6,005 nucleotides of DNA, from assembly GCA_900314345.1 (NCBI GenBank), contig OMUX01000076.1, positions 1 to 6,005 on the forward strand, given 5' to 3'. Under the pieces are notes generated by a model. That model was given only the letters and a program-made list of their open reading frames with translations. It was not told the DNA's origin and did not search any database. The position numbers were made by a program, and so were the translations under genes. The stretch is from an uncultured Erysipelotrichaceae bacterium (GTDB lineage: Bacteria > Bacillota_I > Bacilli_A > Erysipelotrichales > Erysipelotrichaceae). Below are positions 5,611 to 6,005 of this stretch, in pieces; the stretch's first letter is position 1; the number at the start of each line of letters is the position of its first letter.

Positions 5611-5632
5611 CTGCGATTAATAGGAATTGAAC

Positions 5633-5750
5633 CTATCTTAAATATAACGTTTCTATCTTAAATATAAGAGATCATAATAGGCGCAAAAAGTCTTATTCAA
5701 TCCTAAATATAACGATTAAAAATTATTATTCTATTTTGAATATAAGCATT
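5633..5750. repeat. Four imperfect direct repeats of about 18 bp (ATCTTAAATATAA core)
   Basis: Copies lie at about 5633-5652 (CTATCTTAAATATAACG), 5653-5672 (CTATCTTAAATATAAG), 5698-5717 (CAATCCTAAATATAACG) and 5731-5750 (CTATTTTGAATATAAGC). All are in the same orientation, with start-to-start spacings of 20, 45 and 33 bp. The core is nearly palindromic. The second copy, TCTTAAATATAAGA, has six of seven symmetric pairs, like a protein-binding site. The spacers are not uniform, so this is not a CRISPR array. Confidence 0.75.
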
Positions 5751-5780
5751 CCCTTAGAGAAAGTACAATCACGCATACGG

Positions 5781-6005
5781 TCATTTGAGAGGGTCATTTG
5801 GATCGCCTCTGTCCATCATCACAAAATCCAGCATCGAATTGGTTTTCACCTTCTCGGTCTTTGCCCCCTTTGGCTTACCGGTACGACGTTTATCTGTATT
5901 GCCGTTCAATAATTTCTGTATAACTTTCCCGGTCAATTCATTTGCATCAATAATTTTCGGGTATTTCTTGTGCACAGCATCAAATACTTCCCGAATATGC
6001 TGATC
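5781..6005 (-). CDS. Unrecognised protein, C-terminal 74 residues (gene continues beyond window)
   Basis: The minus-strand frame is open from the window edge to TGA at 5783-5781, giving 74 residues. The first part, IREVFDAVHKKYPKIIDANEL, looks helical. A basic stretch follows (KRRTGKPKGAKTEKVK) and then MLDFVMMDRGDPNDPLK. The charged, lysine-rich composition is plausible for real protein, whereas the opposite-strand frame is hydrophobic and lacks a ribosome binding site. A GTG at 5975-5973 could be an internal start, but the frame continues upstream without a stop and no ribosome binding site was found, so a longer gene is more likely. The gene faces the radical SAM cassette tail to tail. I cannot name a family. 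A mobile-element protein is possible from context, not from motifs. Confidence 0.5.
   Translation of the reverse strand, partial: DQHIREVFDAVHKKYPKIIDANELTGKVIQKLLNGNTDKRRTGKPKGAKTEKVKTNSMLDFVMMDRGDPNDPLK

Noticed and set aside
5612..5686. Possible complete tRNA gene on the minus strand
   Set aside because: The T-arm fits, but the D-arm is not recognisable, the anticodon loop lacks U33, the anticodon stem has a mismatch and the acceptor stem has two. Most of the segment consists of the AT-rich direct repeats.
5633..5750. CRISPR array
   Set aside because: The repeats are short and degenerate, the spacings are irregular (20, 45 and 33 bp), two copies abut with no spacer, and no cas gene is visible.
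5779..5800. Direct repeat GGTCATTTG at 5779-5787 and 5792-5800 as a target-site duplication
   Set aside because: The copies are only 13 bp apart, lie across the 3' end of the minus-strand gene and do not flank any element. They are probably chance or a small local duplication.
5785..6003. Plus-strand hydrophobic open frame at the right edge
   Set aside because: It starts at a TTG with no ribosome binding site and is antisense to the more protein-like minus-strand frame.

Overview
The window reads as a chromosomal segment of a moderate-G+C member of the Bacillota (Firmicutes). An Erysipelotrichia-type gut anaerobe is my best guess, inferred from the ftsY-ylxM pair, Bacillus-type NrnA, acetate kinase, strong AGGAGG-type ribosome binding sites and short intergenic gaps. 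The lineage cannot be proved from this sequence alone.

Region 1 (1-2535) is a tightly packed plus-strand housekeeping run. It holds the last codons of ftsY (signal-recognition-particle receptor), ylxM (the small SRP-associated helix-turn-helix protein), ackA (acetate kinase) and a DHH/DHHA1 phosphoesterase of the NrnA type. The last two overlap by one base. ffh, which usually follows ylxM, is absent here. Weak hairpins in the last codons of nrnA may end the transcript.

Region 2 (2536-3327) concerns the nucleoid. A promoter drives a short HU gene, which ends in a clear rho-independent terminator. An extended -10 promoter lies immediately behind that terminator and serves a 108-residue protein with four lysine blocks at about ten-residue spacing, resembling a bacterial histone-H1-like tail.

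Region 3 (3361-5531) is a compact accessory cassette behind its own promoter: a small membrane protein (resembling DUF6442), an XRE repressor-like protein, an overlapping 72-residue hydrophobic protein, a radical SAM enzyme with a CX3CX2C motif and a SPASM-enzyme-like core but no SPASM cysteine cluster, and a 94-residue DUF2007-like protein. Spacing and overlaps suggest co-expression. The cassette's function is unknown.

Region 4 (5532-6005) changes character. G+C falls sharply (about a quarter in 5641-5720). An 82-bp imperfect inverted repeat begins in the preceding stop codon. Four copies of a roughly 18-bp AT-rich motif follow, and then the 3' end of an unrecognised minus-strand gene that runs off the window. 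This looks like the edge of an acquired or mobile segment, but no transposase can be identified from what is visible.
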